Part shown: piece after piece, positions 1-9,510 of the stretch
Layout of the letters: each line of letters starts with the position of its first letter
How positions within the stretch are numbered: the first letter of the stretch is position 1
Assembly (NCBI RefSeq): GCF_947623445.1
Contig: NC_135246.1
Coordinates: forward strand, 2,544,501-2,608,500
Source: Clavelina lepadiformis
Lineage: Eukaryota > Chordata > Ascidiacea > Aplousobranchia > Clavelinidae
Reading direction: 5' to 3'
DNA: 64,000 nt
Position numbers and translations under genes: made by a program
The notes under the pieces: model-generated
Told to the model about the DNA's origin: nothing
What the model saw: only the letters and a program-made list of their open reading frames with translations
Database searches by the model: none

Positions 1-2
1 TT

Positions 3-146
3 TGTTGTAAGTCTAAACTTTTCCATTACGTTGTCATAAGCCTCAGCAATGTTTTCAGCTGTATGCCGCCCTAAAAATGAGTCCACTGCCAGGACAAAGC
101 TGCGTAGCTTCCATTCTGCATCAACAAAATTAAGCACATAACACAC
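3..146 (-). pseudogene. hAT transposase fragment
   Basis: The minus strand reads openly for about 48 codons, with segments LNFVDAEWKLRSFVLAVD and GRHTAENIAEAYDNV. These match the block after the second catalytic Asp in ZBED/Ac-type hAT transposases, where a 'w.l.s..L' motif precedes 'HTaenI'. A stop codon lies just upstream in this frame and the other side runs off the window, so only a fragment is visible. It is unrelated in sequence to the intact hAT at 46 kb. I infer a decayed or cut-off hAT copy. Confidence 0.6.
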
Positions 147-895
147 CAGGTCTCAATAACAATGTAATTGAAATTGTAATTAGGCAAAAACTTTATCAAA
201 TTACAATTACACAAAATAAAAATGCTTCATATACAATTACAATTACATGAAAAATGTAATTAATTACATTCAGCTCAATTACAAATTACAATTGATCCAA
301 CTCTGATTACAAGTATAACTCGCCTACCTCATCATCATCATAGATAAGTAGGGCAACCAGAAGTCAATATGGTCAATTGTTTTAACCTGCTCAGAATGCT
401 ATCAAACAAGCACAAAACAAATTTCAGCTTTGTACGACGTGTGGTATAGAAGTTATTAGGTCAAATGAAGTCAAAATGTTACGTTAGGTCAAAATGTATC
501 AAACTTGTAATTTTGTAATATTATTCTTCCGTTTTCCTCTTTTGTTGTACCGCAAACAATTCCAGTGCTCCAAATTATACTTAAAAGTTAGAACCAAAGC
601 CACAAAGAGAGGGAAGGCCTTTCAGCGCGTCTGGTGACGTCACGATTTGAAGGCATTGCATTTGAAACTGCAAGTTGTCAATGTTAATACGCAGAAACGA
701 AAAAAAGTCAACACTAGAAAAGCGTTTTGTCAATTTTAAATGCAGCTTTAGATTAGAAAGTTGCTGTAGACAGTGTAGAGACTATCAGTATAGCGTTTTT
801 CAAAATAAGGTCAAAATTTAAACTTTTTAGGTAAAAAACTGGTTGCCTTATAGATAAGAGTGAACGTAAAGAACATGTTTTCCTTCATGGCACAC
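147..895. other. No gene seen; ATTAC-rich repeat at its start
   Basis: Positions about 165-300 consist of degenerate, overlapping AATTACAATT/TAATTACATT words on both strands, which is a simple-sequence or transposon-tail pattern. The rest is AT-rich with short ORFs only and no recognisable protein, RNA gene or repeat boundary. Confidence 0.5.
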
Positions 896-1013
896 CTTCA
901 GACAACAACTCGTGCAGGACGTGGGATCTCTTCTTCATCACGTCCACGTTGTACCTGGTCGAGTCAACGTGCTTCCCGTTCAAGATCGGGTTCACGAATC
1001 GATTGCTAAATTC
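896..1013 (-). CDS. Single exon of an ATRX/RAD54L2-like SNF2 helicase
   Basis: On the minus strand a TTTCTTCCAG acceptor opens an exon reading EFSNRFVNPILNGKHVDS, then MKKRSHVLHELLSEG, then a GTGTGC donor. In ATRX and RAD54L2/ARIP4 the SNF2 helicase core has an 'EF.NRF.NPI.NG...DST......MKKR.H.L...L.G' stretch between the two helicase lobes, and the exon follows it almost residue by residue. No flanking exons of the same gene are recognisable here. It may be part of a gene whose other exons lie left of the window, or a stranded gene piece. The family is assigned from motif memory only; Rad54-class paralogues are alternatives. Confidence 0.5.
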
Positions 1014-1514
1014 CTGGAAGAAATTCGAACTTTTATCTGAACACACTAAAACTTTTAAAAGTAATAAATGGATATCTAAGAATTAAACTTTTCAACAAGC
1101 GACCTATTACTCACTGCCTTGCTTCCAAGCATTCAATGTCGAAAACGTTTCGGTGCCATAGATTTTTATCTTCAGTGTTTTGAAACGTTGCCTAAAAGTC
1201 GTGCGTGCACTTTCCAAGTTGGTTCGTGGCTCAGAATATAGAACTCGGCTCACATTGGCAGGACAAATCGGACAGAAGTTTAATTGCTTTCAACGACATT
1301 GTCGGTCGCATGCGAAAAAATCGAATTAAACTCGGATTAACTACTGTATGTCACCTAAGCCTTGTGTTATTGGGTTCTTATCCCACCGTTCCTGCAGCAA
1401 TGTAGAAGCAAAGCAAAAACAAACTTTATTACAATGATTGCACCAGTGCATTGCTACTTGCGATGCAAACTACAAGTCCTTTTGGGGTTAAACACGTGCG
1501 TTGCGTGCATGCAC
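1014..1514. other. No gene seen
   Basis: There are short ORFs only and no family match on either strand. This stretch lies between the SNF2-like exon and the left end of the first piggyBac element. Confidence 0.5.
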
Positions 1515-1779
1515 TTAACCTTTGTCCTACTGCATAATTTTACACCGCTAAAAGGCGGTATGGGTACAATTGTATCCACATACATTTTATATTGAAATTC
1601 CCAAATTAGTTATACCTTTTGTACGGTGTGCCGTATTTAATGGTCCGAATGTTTAAATACTGTGCTCTACAGAAGAATCACACGTGTTGTTAGGCCACGT
1701 AGACATTGAACAACGTTATATGATATGTTATCTTTGTGACCTCGATTATACTCAGAAAATCAGCTCATGCCCCTGTCCT

Positions 1780-2190
1780 CAACTCCCATAAATTTCCGCT
1801 GATAATGCATGGCATTTCACCGATTCGAAATTTAGCATAGATTCTTTAGCATTTATTGGCATCCTTATTGTTGCTGGTGTAAGCAGAAATAACAAAGATA
1901 ATCTGGAAGATATGTGGAAATTAGATGCTTGGCCTCTTGTACGTGCAGCTATGTTTCGAGATCGCTTCAAGATGACGCTCAAATTTATTAGATTTGACAA
2001 CGATAAAGCTGAACCAATACGAGATATTTGGCTCATGCTGAATAAAAATTTGGAGAGAGCCTACAAACCACATGAATGTATCACCATAGATGAACAATTT
2101 TTTCCATATCGAGGACATACTAAATTTACACAGTATATAATTATATACCATCAAAACCGGCTAAATATGGCATCAAGGATTACTGCACGC
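1780..2190 (+). pseudogene. piggyBac transposase, N-terminal half (truncated)
   Basis: The reading frame gives FIGILIVAGV, MFRDRFKMTLKFIRFDND and ITIDEQFFPYRG. These are the DDE_Tnp_1_7 signature blocks, including the first catalytic Asp in TIDEQ. After QYI a one-base shift is needed to read SKPAKYGIK, the conserved block after the first Asp. Homology then stops abruptly where minus-strand Mutator-like coding begins. The second and third catalytic Asp residues are absent from this copy, so it cannot encode an active transposase. It is not simply interrupted by the DNA up to 8.8 kb: the later piggyBac piece carries its own different version of the KP.K.GIK block. Confidence 0.75.
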
Positions 2191-4197
2191 TCCTCGTGTT
2201 TAAATCTCCTACTTTTGCAGAACTTTCGTCGCCTTCGAGCTGCCGGAGTGTCTTTCTTCAATACAGCCTGGACTTGTTCCGCCTGAAGACCAGCTTAGCG
2301 TTTCGTTGCTGGAGAACCCACTTCCAAACCAACGCCTAAAGCTGCGCAAGCCCTAGCTATCCCACTGCCAAGGCCATTATTACGGCATATCACAGCCAGG
2401 TGAGCACGCCCAGCCATAGTTATCTGAAAATGTCGACCTTTTCGTAAAGTCTTTGCCAGTGTAGCGTTAACACTTTCAACCTTATTTGTATTTCTGCCAA
2501 GACGTATTCTTGACAGAATTGTTTTGTTGAAATATTTTGCTATTGCCCGCTTGCAAGTTAGTTTCGCGTGCTCGTCAAGCACAAGTCGCACCGTGCGGCT
2601 GTCCCAAGTTACTGGCTTTTCTCTACCGCGACAGACAAAGGACAACCGCTTGCAGTCGCTATGGTCACCTTGTAGGCAGCCTAACATGGCGTCAGCTGCG
2701 CCGAGAAGTTTTGCGGCCATTTCATCAATGTTATTTCCGTATTTTAATATGCAGACTTTATATTCGGCGAAAAGACTGCTTTGGCACTCCAATGCAAACT
2801 TTTTTTGGGATCGCGCCGCTACGGTTCTGTTCGTGTCTTGCCGGAAAAAGCGTGCCCAGTTTTAGTTGTTTCATGCGCCGACCAAGTGAACGAAATGTGT
2901 GCACACAGCACACCTGCCGGGTGACCTGCTCTTTTTGGCTATTTTCAATTTGCTTTGAAAAACCTTCGAAGAACTTGGAATCGTTGTCGGTCGTTAAAAC
3001 GTCGACATCGATCGCCTCCCGCTGCAGGTCCCTTGCCAGTTGTTCACCCAAGGTACGTTCCATGTTTCCTGTAACACGTATACGACATTCGTATAAGTAA
3101 AGGTACAGTAGCTGTTGATGAAAGCTTTCAGACCGGAAAATGTTGCAGTTATTTGTGATTGAGAAGTAAGTAACTCACATTAAACTTAAATTAAATTGCT
3201 AACCTGGCGGAACCCCTATAGGGAATTGGTCATCTGACCTCACATCAGTCGATTTTCTTCTAGCTCTCTCCTTTGTTTTCGTGCCAATTGCAATAATGCT
3301 CTTTTTTGGTGTCACATTTTCCGCCATAACACATACAACCTGTGTTGCGGGTTGGGTTGGTTGCTTAGGAGCTGCCGCAAGACCCACGTTAAATCTATAT
3401 GAAGATGACGTAAAACTGATGTACCATAAACAAAGTAGGTTTTACTTACTAAAACGGTAAGGTGTGATGGTTAGTTCAATTTCAATAGGAAGAAAAGCAC
3501 CAGCTCACAGGATGCTAATAAAATGTTTGATAGATTTTAGTGTCATAACAGTTTGTTTTTCTTACTGTGAATCAGCTTCCACCGACACTTTTGCCTTTAA
3601 AGGAAGTCCAACGCGCAAGTTCCGCTCCTTCAGACTAATACGCCTGTCTCTCATGTCGTCTTCGTTGCACTTCGAGACCAAGTCTGAAGTTTTCTTGCAG
3701 TACCGTGACAGCCGCTTCAAATTTGGTGAAGGAAGATCAAGGCAGCTTAAAAAGGCTTGCGCGGATTGCTGGATTAGACCGCTAAGCATGATTCCACAGG
3801 CCAACTGAAGGTTTACTTTGCTATTGCTTTGCCACATACTACGATTTTCCTGCCCAGAGACTTTATCAAAAGTGGAGAAACTTTGACTAACAAAGTCACA
3901 ACAAAGGCATTTAAATTTAACAATCGAACCACAACCACGAATTTCTTCCCAGTCCCCTTAGAATTTTGCTTCACAAAAAGGCGACTGACAATTGTGTCCG
4001 TTGCAGATGTCTGAAAGAATCTCTTCCAAACGTGCGCAACTCAATATTCGATTTCCAACGAAGCTCTCTGTTCCTTCGTTTGCATCCGCCAACTGCTCTA
4101 TCAGACTTTCCTCCTTGACTAGAGGTCGTAGAAGATGGTGACCCAAAATGTCACCCGTGTTAGGATGTTTCAGCGAGATCATCTCTGAATCTAGCAT
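2165..4197 (-). pseudogene. Mutator-like transposase gene, spliced, with stops and a frameshift
   Basis: Reading minus from ATG 4197, coding continues through a TAA just after position 3958 to a CA|GTAAGA donor (intron 3395-3565), then FNVGLAAAP, then a second intron (3069-3203) joining in frame to MERTLGEQL. Landmarks are LACGIML, MAENVTPKKSIIA, DVLTTDNDSKFFEGF, CVHTFRSLGRRMKQL, GDHSDC and NKVESVNATLAK. I associate these with the widespread Mutator-like transposase family (PF20700 type), with the Asp of TDNDS and the Glu of NKVESVN as likely catalytic acids. A one-base shift is needed in an A7 run near 2795, and another in-frame TAA lies near 2293 with Arg-rich coding beyond it. The two clean introns point to a eukaryotic host gene or a recently active element; the two stops and the shift say this copy is dead. 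Family assignment is from memory of motifs. Confidence 0.6.
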
Positions 4198-4914
4198 TTT
4201 GGATATTTCTTTAGTTTAAACGCACTTAAACGTTATAAAAAAAACAGTAGTTTTAAAACAGTAGTTTAACAGTAGTAAAACAGATTTTCAGTAGTTTTAA
4301 AACGGCAACCCGGCGATTGTTACGAAGGTCGCATCCAAGACGTCACAAAAGGAAAAGTATCAATGGTTCCGGTCCAGTGCGCATGTGACCTTAATCTGTG
4401 GAGGTTTGCTGTTGTTATGGCGTGTGCGCAGTGTAGGTTCAGGCTAAAGTTACGTTTTGTGTTGGTTCAAAGTTAAGGCTTTTTGGCTGATTTTTTGGAG
4501 AAATGTAAGGGAAAAAGTTGTTAAAAAGTTGAAGCATTTGGTGCGAGAATTCCAGATACGAGAATTTTCTCAAAATACCGCATTAAGTCCTTTTGACCTA
4601 CATCTCGGCGGATGCAAAAACTCAGCAAGGTGACCGGGCTTGTTTAGAAGCAAATTCAAATTGGAAAATTGTACTTTGCATTGTTTTAGATAGGGCTTCG
4701 AATAGGCCTACAGCCCCTTAAGGGTGTAAAAACAACTCGATCCTCTATCTCGGTAGTGTGTAAAGATTTTGTGCCGAAATTTACTCTGCATAATCTAATA
4801 ACACAAAGATGTAGAGATGTCAGGAAATCTCAGGTCCCTCAGGTTTCTAGAAAAAAGACTGCCTTAATGTAAAATTGGAAAGGATACAATTGTACCCATG
4901 CAGTAGGACAAAGG
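4198..4914. other. Non-coding right part of piggyBac element A
   Basis: No recognisable coding. The start has repeated CAGTAGTTTTAAAACAGTAG words at about 4245-4300. The C-terminal half of the piggyBac transposase expected here is absent, so it was deleted rather than displaced. Confidence 0.5.
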
Positions 4915-5165
4915 TTAAGGATGTGACCTACACAATAATTGACTATTCTAGAATAGTTTATTCCCGATCTAGAATAGCGTAATCTAAGAACATGCAGTAG
5001 CCTGGTCCTTTGTCACGCCATGAAAAAAAATTTTGGCATGGAAGGTAAGAACGATTTTAGAGTATATCTGTGGCGCTGAGCTCGAAAATGCCATTAGTTT
5101 ATGCAAATTGGCTCTAATTTTTTAGATACAGTATTAGCGAATTTCGATATTTTTGGTAACTTTTA

Positions 5166-5290
5166 AATTTGAAGCTAGGTTGCATTTTATCTTAAGGAAT
5201 AGCCTATATTAAATGTTGTTGTAAGTCTATCTGCACTAACCGCAAGAATGAGCAAAAGCTAAAGACACAATCATATTAGTTAAATGAAGA
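5166..5290 (+). repeat. Left inner inverted repeat of copy 1
   Basis: It pairs with the reverse complement of 8500-8650. The shared core words include GCTAGGTTGCATTTTAT, AAGTCTATCTGCACTAA and GAATGAGCAAAAGCTAAAGA. It lies just inside the terminal part of the transposon copy. Confidence 0.75.
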
Positions 5291-5610
5291 AGCGCTGCAT
5301 AAATCTATTTTTTTCATATATTCAACACAAAAAATGCCCCATTGATTCGTATTTTCATCAGATTCTCCTAACATATTACAATTTGTGAGACTAAGCATCC
5401 CATACCACAATAAAACTTGCTTGAAGTGAACAATAACTAGCAGTAATTTGGTAACAAGAAAGACGACAATTTGTAAAAACAGACGAAATTAACAAGCAAT
5501 CAATTTTTTTCATTTACCACGGAGTATACAAAGCAAAACACTACGAAGAAATATATCCTTCTTAGGATGTGCATAAGTGCAGTTCTTTGCACTCTAATTG
5601 TTTACTTAAA
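5291..5610. other. Non-coding interior of transposon copy 1
   Basis: AT-rich, with no recognisable coding on either strand. It is presumably the 3' untranslated part of the minus-strand transposon gene. Confidence 0.4.
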
Positions 5611-7003
5611 TTAGCTTGAAGTCATCTGCAAGAAAGACCTCTTGTAGGACTTTCGCCTGTAGTCTTGTTGTGGACAGCTTCGCATTAGGCACCAGCAGTA
5701 ATCTGCCATCATGTGAGTATCCCATCTACCTTGACATCTTTCTTCCATTAATTTGATATCTTGGTGAAACCTTTCACCTTGTTCCTCACTCACATTTCCG
5801 AGGTTTTCAAGGAAGCGATACAAGTGACTGAATAGAGTGAACTTTTATGCTCATCCTTGATCCAAGACCTTGAAAGTTCGTAAGCATCACTTCTACGAGA
5901 TCCACATAGTTGCTTGCTTTTGTGTTTCCAAGAAATCCTTTTACAACTGCAACGAAAGAGTGCCAGGCTGCCGTCTCAACTTCAGTCATATGTGATGGAA
6001 AAACTTGATCTTTAATTAATTTTCGTATTTGTGGCCCATCAAAAATTCCTGCTTTCAGCTTTTCAATACTAAGACCAGGAAATACTTTGCAAAGGTAATC
6101 AAAACAACCACCATCTTTATCTAATGCCTTGAAAAATTGTTTCATCAAACCCAATTTGATGTGCAATGGAGGTAAAATGATGCCATCACGACTGACCAAA
6201 GGTTCATTTACAATGTTTTTATCTCCGTGCACAAGCTGTTAACGTATGGGCCACTCCTATTTAATCCAGTGTTGATCAGAGGCCCGATATCCCAATAACA
6301 AATAAAGCAGGGATACTTGTTGTAGCCACCTTGTTATCCTAAGAGAAAGTTGACCATTTTCAAATCAACGCATATCTCCCAGTTATGCTCAGTATAAGAA
6401 AGTTTCTTCAGGACCGTTTTCACACGTTGGTAGTGTTCCTTTAAAACGACTGAGTGGCCAATTGGAACACAGGCAAACTTATTTCCGTTGTGAAGTAGCA
6501 CACATTTTAAATTTTTTTTGGAGCTTTCAATGAATAACCTCCATTCTTCTGGTTCATATTCAAGTAGACCCATAGATGAAAGAAGTCCTTCGATGTTATT
6601 ACAGTACACAAAATTATCTTCTTGAGAGAAAAATTGCATTAACATTTCTTCTCTATCCCGGTAAAACGTTATTTTTGTTGCCGAATAAAGAATGTAATGA
6701 TCACGGAGGCGAGAAGCCAGCACTTCAGACGCTTCTTTAGATAAACCTAAATCACGAACTAGGTCGTTTAGCTGATCTTGAGTAAGGCGTCGGTTTACTC
6801 TGCATTTGTGAAGATGTTGAGGAGTCGGTGTCACTGCAGTTGCTAAAGCTGCTACTATTGCCATCTTCATCTTTCACTACATCCAACATCGCAGCTTCAT
6901 CCGAAATAAGATCTGGCAGGGACGTAAAAACTGGAACAGGAATTTCAGGACAGTGTGCAACTGGCCGTTTTTCAGTTGTTTTTCGTAATTCCCCGACATT
7001 CAT
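5611..7003 (-). pseudogene. Transposase-like protein of the unassigned family, copy 1
   Basis: The minus strand encodes, in order: a Ser/Asp-rich N-terminus starting MNVGELRKTTEKRPVAHCPE; a helix-rich block (LNDLVRDLGLSKEASEVL); a strand-rich block (EWRLFIESSKKNLKCVLLHN); a block with CVDLKMVNFLLG and CFIC; PPLHIKLGLMKQFFKAL; and EEQGERFHQDI with MADYCWCL near the end. It is collinear with the copies at 38.4-39.7 kb and 62.9-63.8 kb. Decay is visible as frame shifts near 6800, 6240 and 5815 and a TAA replacing the first Gln of the 'FLLGQQ' motif. Such proteins occur widely as uncharacterised ORFs in invertebrate genomes, to my knowledge. The blocks look like an RNase H-like fold with acidic residues at FI(D/E)SS, CVDLK and GERFHQD. 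I infer a transposase; no named superfamily is claimed. Confidence 0.7.
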
Positions 7004-8204
7004 TTACAGTATTCCTATGAACGATGCTTTGTCAAAAGATGTTTTTAAATCTCCATTATACTTTAGAAAGTTCACACACTCGAAACGTAAATATGTCATG
7101 CCACAAAGCGCCAACAACTGCACGATTAAGCCTAATAGCAAAGTAAAATCCGGCCTTCTCATTCGTTTATACATTATTTACATATATCAGTAGCCTCATA
7201 TTAGTGGTATATTATATCAGTACATTTCGTTACGATACGTTGAATATAAATAGAGTTCGAAAATAAATAAATAGGCCAACGTTAGGTGTTTTCCTCTAAA
7301 ATACTAATAATTTGATTTCAATCACAATTTTGAAAACATATCGATCGGTTTGCACAAGTTAGTTGCAAGTGTTAGTGTGTAGATATCTTGTTACGCCAGT
7401 AGCGTTTATTTAAGTTTTGCGTTTAATTATGTCCATGCCTATATAGCCTTGTTTAACTTAAATAGGCCCAGTTGTGCTGTATCATATTATATATTAATGC
7501 ACCGGTTGTACAGCTAAACGGTTCTGTTTTTTAACGTTGCAACTTTCATTTGTATCGGTGTTAGACCTTAGATCGGTGACCTCAAGTTTGCTCTCCCTGC
7601 GACGATTTACTGGATGACTTGATGCAACCCGGACAGAGAAGTTGTGAAAACACTTGCATTTATATTTGCTGTCACACAACGTGCGTCTTTACACAGACAG
7701 CAACACGCAGCCAATTCATTTTACTACAATCTACCAGCAGTTTCCTCTCATACCAAACTTCAGTTTCTTCATTGGTATGCCCAGTGGCAGTTCACAATCA
7801 CTGCAGTCATGAGCTTAAGGCTATAAGCGAACTTACTCACCTGCCCATAGCGATTCCAAATATTGGAAGGCTTTTCGATGAATATCAGTTGGAAAAGTTG
7901 TTCAATGCCATTCAACGTGGCTCAAACATAAGCCTAAAGAGCATGGGCATTATTACTTAAACATTTACAGATTTTGATGAAAAGCAGAGATCTAGTTACC
8001 CGGCGAATCTAAAATAATGTCAGCATGTTTGGAAACAAAGTTAATTTTTATCGATTATTTTTCAGGTTACAAGCAGTACTAGACAACTCTTGGTTGAAAT
8101 ATTATCTGAAACTTTTTGCAAAAGCAAATTACCGTCACTTGTTTCACTTAGCCCCAACAACTTGTATCTATACAGAATGAGCTTAAATAGTCGGCATTGT
8201 CTTT
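7004..8204. other. Interior of transposon copy 1, no gene assigned
   Basis: This lies between the family protein and the Cys-rich ORF and contains several 60-110 codon ORFs on both strands, none recognisable. It could hold introns linking the Cys-rich ORF to the downstream minus-strand protein, but I cannot show splice sites that join them convincingly. Confidence 0.4.
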
Positions 8205-8504
8205 CTATGCAACAACTGTTAGGGTTTCTTTGACGTACATATAGAATCGTTCTGAGTAAGCCTGACAAAAACATTCGGCTCGTAAATTTCCACAAATGCA
8301 ACAGATTTTGTCAGATTCTGCCAAATGGTTTCCTTTTAGGCTGGTGATGTAGTCTCGCATTCTATGCCATTCATCATTGCAAACACATTCTTCACTTTTG
8401 CCTTTACGACAAAAACCACACGGTGAATCTTCCCCAATGAAGTCAATTTTACATTGATGTTCTCTCATAACCTCATAGAGATTGCTGATTTGAATGAGAT
8501 TCAT
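8205..8504 (-). CDS. Cys-rich 99-residue ORF inside transposon copy 1
   Basis: The ATG lies at the inner edge of the right inverted repeat and the ORF reads toward the transposase-like gene. Two Cys clusters are visible: CGFCRKGKSEECVC at residues about 29-42 and CCICGNLRAECFC at about 67-79. This gives a duplicated CxxC...CxC pattern typical of a zinc-binding fold, flanked by basic and aromatic residues. The position suggests the first exon or a second small protein of the same transposon, perhaps a DNA-binding domain. I know no named family with this pattern. The complete copy at 38 kb lacks an obvious counterpart, so it may be specific to this subfamily. Confidence 0.4.
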   Translation of the reverse strand: MNLIQISNLYEVMREHQCKIDFIGEDSPCGFCRKGKSEECVCNDEWHRMRDYITSLKGNHLAESDKICCICGNLRAECFCQAYSERFYMYVKETLTVVA

Positions 8505-8651
8505 TGAGATTTATGTACACTTCTTCATTTAGTTAATCTCATTGTGTCTTTAGCTTTTGCTCATTCTTGTGGTTTTAGTGCAGATAGACTTGCTACAACA
8601 TTTAATGTAGACTGTTCCTTAAAATAAAATGCAACCTAGCTGCAAATTTAA
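8500..8651 (-). repeat. Right inner inverted repeat of copy 1
   Basis: Reverse complement partner of 5166-5290. It ends exactly at the TTAA (8648-8651) used by piggyBac B, so the second element inserted into or adjoins this repeat. Confidence 0.75.
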
Positions 8652-9510
8652 CACTAGAACGGCCGGCGGTCATTTTGGAATCATCAGCAGGAATGCTCAT
8701 ACTGAGTGTCAAGCGGAAGACGGCTTTCAGAAATATTTTACGGCCGTTAGCGGTCATCAACAAAAACTATCTTCTCTGAACCTTTTTTCCAGCTGTTTCA
8801 AGCAAAATCTTGTTTTAGAGTCACCAAATATGCCAAACAAGCCAGACAAATTTGGCATAAAGATCTGACTGGCGGTTGATGTGGAATCGAAGATCCTAAA
8901 TGCTATTCCATATCTGGGCAAAGACGAGTCGCGTCCACCCACCCCAAGGCTTAGTGATAACTGATAACGTTGTCATGAATCTCATACAACAATTTATGGG
9001 TAAAGGCAGAAATGTTACAACCGACAATTTTTTCATTTCGTTTTTACTTCCCAAAGAGCTGAAAAACAAAACCAGCATTGTTGCAATTATGATGAACAAG
9101 GTTAGACGTGAGCAGTCTGCATCTGCAAAATCCTTACCTGACTGTGTGTCAGTGTAAGCCTAAGAAAAGCGTTTGTATTCTTTATTCCCTGCAATAGTCT
9201 GTTCAACGTGGCGCATCTCACTAAAACAAACCGAAGATAGTTGAGTTTTATAACAAGAGCAAATGTGGTGTTGACATTGCTGATCAAATGGCCAGGCAGT
9301 ATTCAGTCAAAGCAGGCACACGTCGGTGGCCCGTTGCTGTTTTATATAACTTCTGGATTTTGTGCTAAATGTGACTGCTTGTTAGATATTCATATGAAAT
9401 GTTTGTATATTGAGAATTTATGTACAAAATGGTTGAAAGTGACTGTTCTCGATGCAAAACATATGCGTTTGAAAGCACCAGCAAACATTGGTTTTGAATT
9501 TTATAACTAG
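8648..9510 (+). mobile_element. piggyBac-type element B (5' end and partial transposase)
   Basis: TTAA (8648-8651) is followed by CACTAGAACGGCCGGCGGTC, a GC-rich terminus of the type seen in piggyBac elements. The transposase begins only about 180 bp inside, in mid-protein, so the element is internally deleted. I could not find the matching right terminus plus TTAA downstream; a degraded Cys-rich tail around 9770-9860 may belong to it. Confidence 0.6.
8830..9510 (+). pseudogene. piggyBac transposase, C-terminal part (frameshifted)
   Basis: Blocks in order are MPNKPDKFGIKI, a stop, LAVDVESKILNAIPYLGKDE, a shift, DNVVMNLIQQF, GKGRNVTTDNFFISF, stops, then a shifted frame with NKSKCGVDIADQMARQYSV and TRRWPVAVLYNFW. 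These are the second (VTTDNFF) and later (GVD.ADQM) acidic motifs and the Trp-rich helix of piggyBac DDE transposases. At least three frame changes and several stops make it non-functional. It is divergent from the 1.8-2.2 kb piece and contains its own KPDKFGIK block, so the two derive from different piggyBac copies. Confidence 0.75.

Larger units (their letters stand above)
1515..4918. mobile_element. piggyBac-type element A with TTAA at both ends
   Basis: TTAA at 1515-1518 is followed by CCTTTGTCCTACTGCAT. The reverse complement of the right end gives the same 17 bases next to TTAA at 4915-4918. Both ends then share GGGTACAATTGTATCC; the left end has about 26 extra bases between the two blocks, containing a small CCGC-TAAAA-GGCGG hairpin. 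TTAA target duplications and CCYT-like termini are the hallmark of piggyBac elements. The interior holds a truncated piggyBac transposase (plus) and, on the minus strand, a Mutator-like gene that belongs to another superfamily. About 700 bp between that gene and the right end is non-coding. Confidence 0.75.
4998..8651. mobile_element. Unassigned TIR transposon family, copy 1 (decayed)
   Basis: The left end (about 4998-5140) resembles the termini of the complete copy at 37.9-40.2 kb: it has a CCTGGTC start, a TTTTGGCA block and a shared AATTGGCTCTA word. Inward of this, 5166-5290 is repeated inverted at 8500-8650 with roughly 85-90% identity by eye. The element carries the family protein on the minus strand (5611-7003) and a Cys-rich ORF (8205-8504). 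Its right terminus is missing because piggyBac B begins at a TTAA (8648-8651) inside the inner repeat. I found no continuation of the terminus downstream. Confidence 0.6.

Noticed and set aside
1780..9510. One single piggyBac element split by later insertions from 2.2 to 8.8 kb
   Set aside because: Both pieces carry their own, different KP.K.GIK block, and separate TTAA-bounded ends are visible, so they are two elements.
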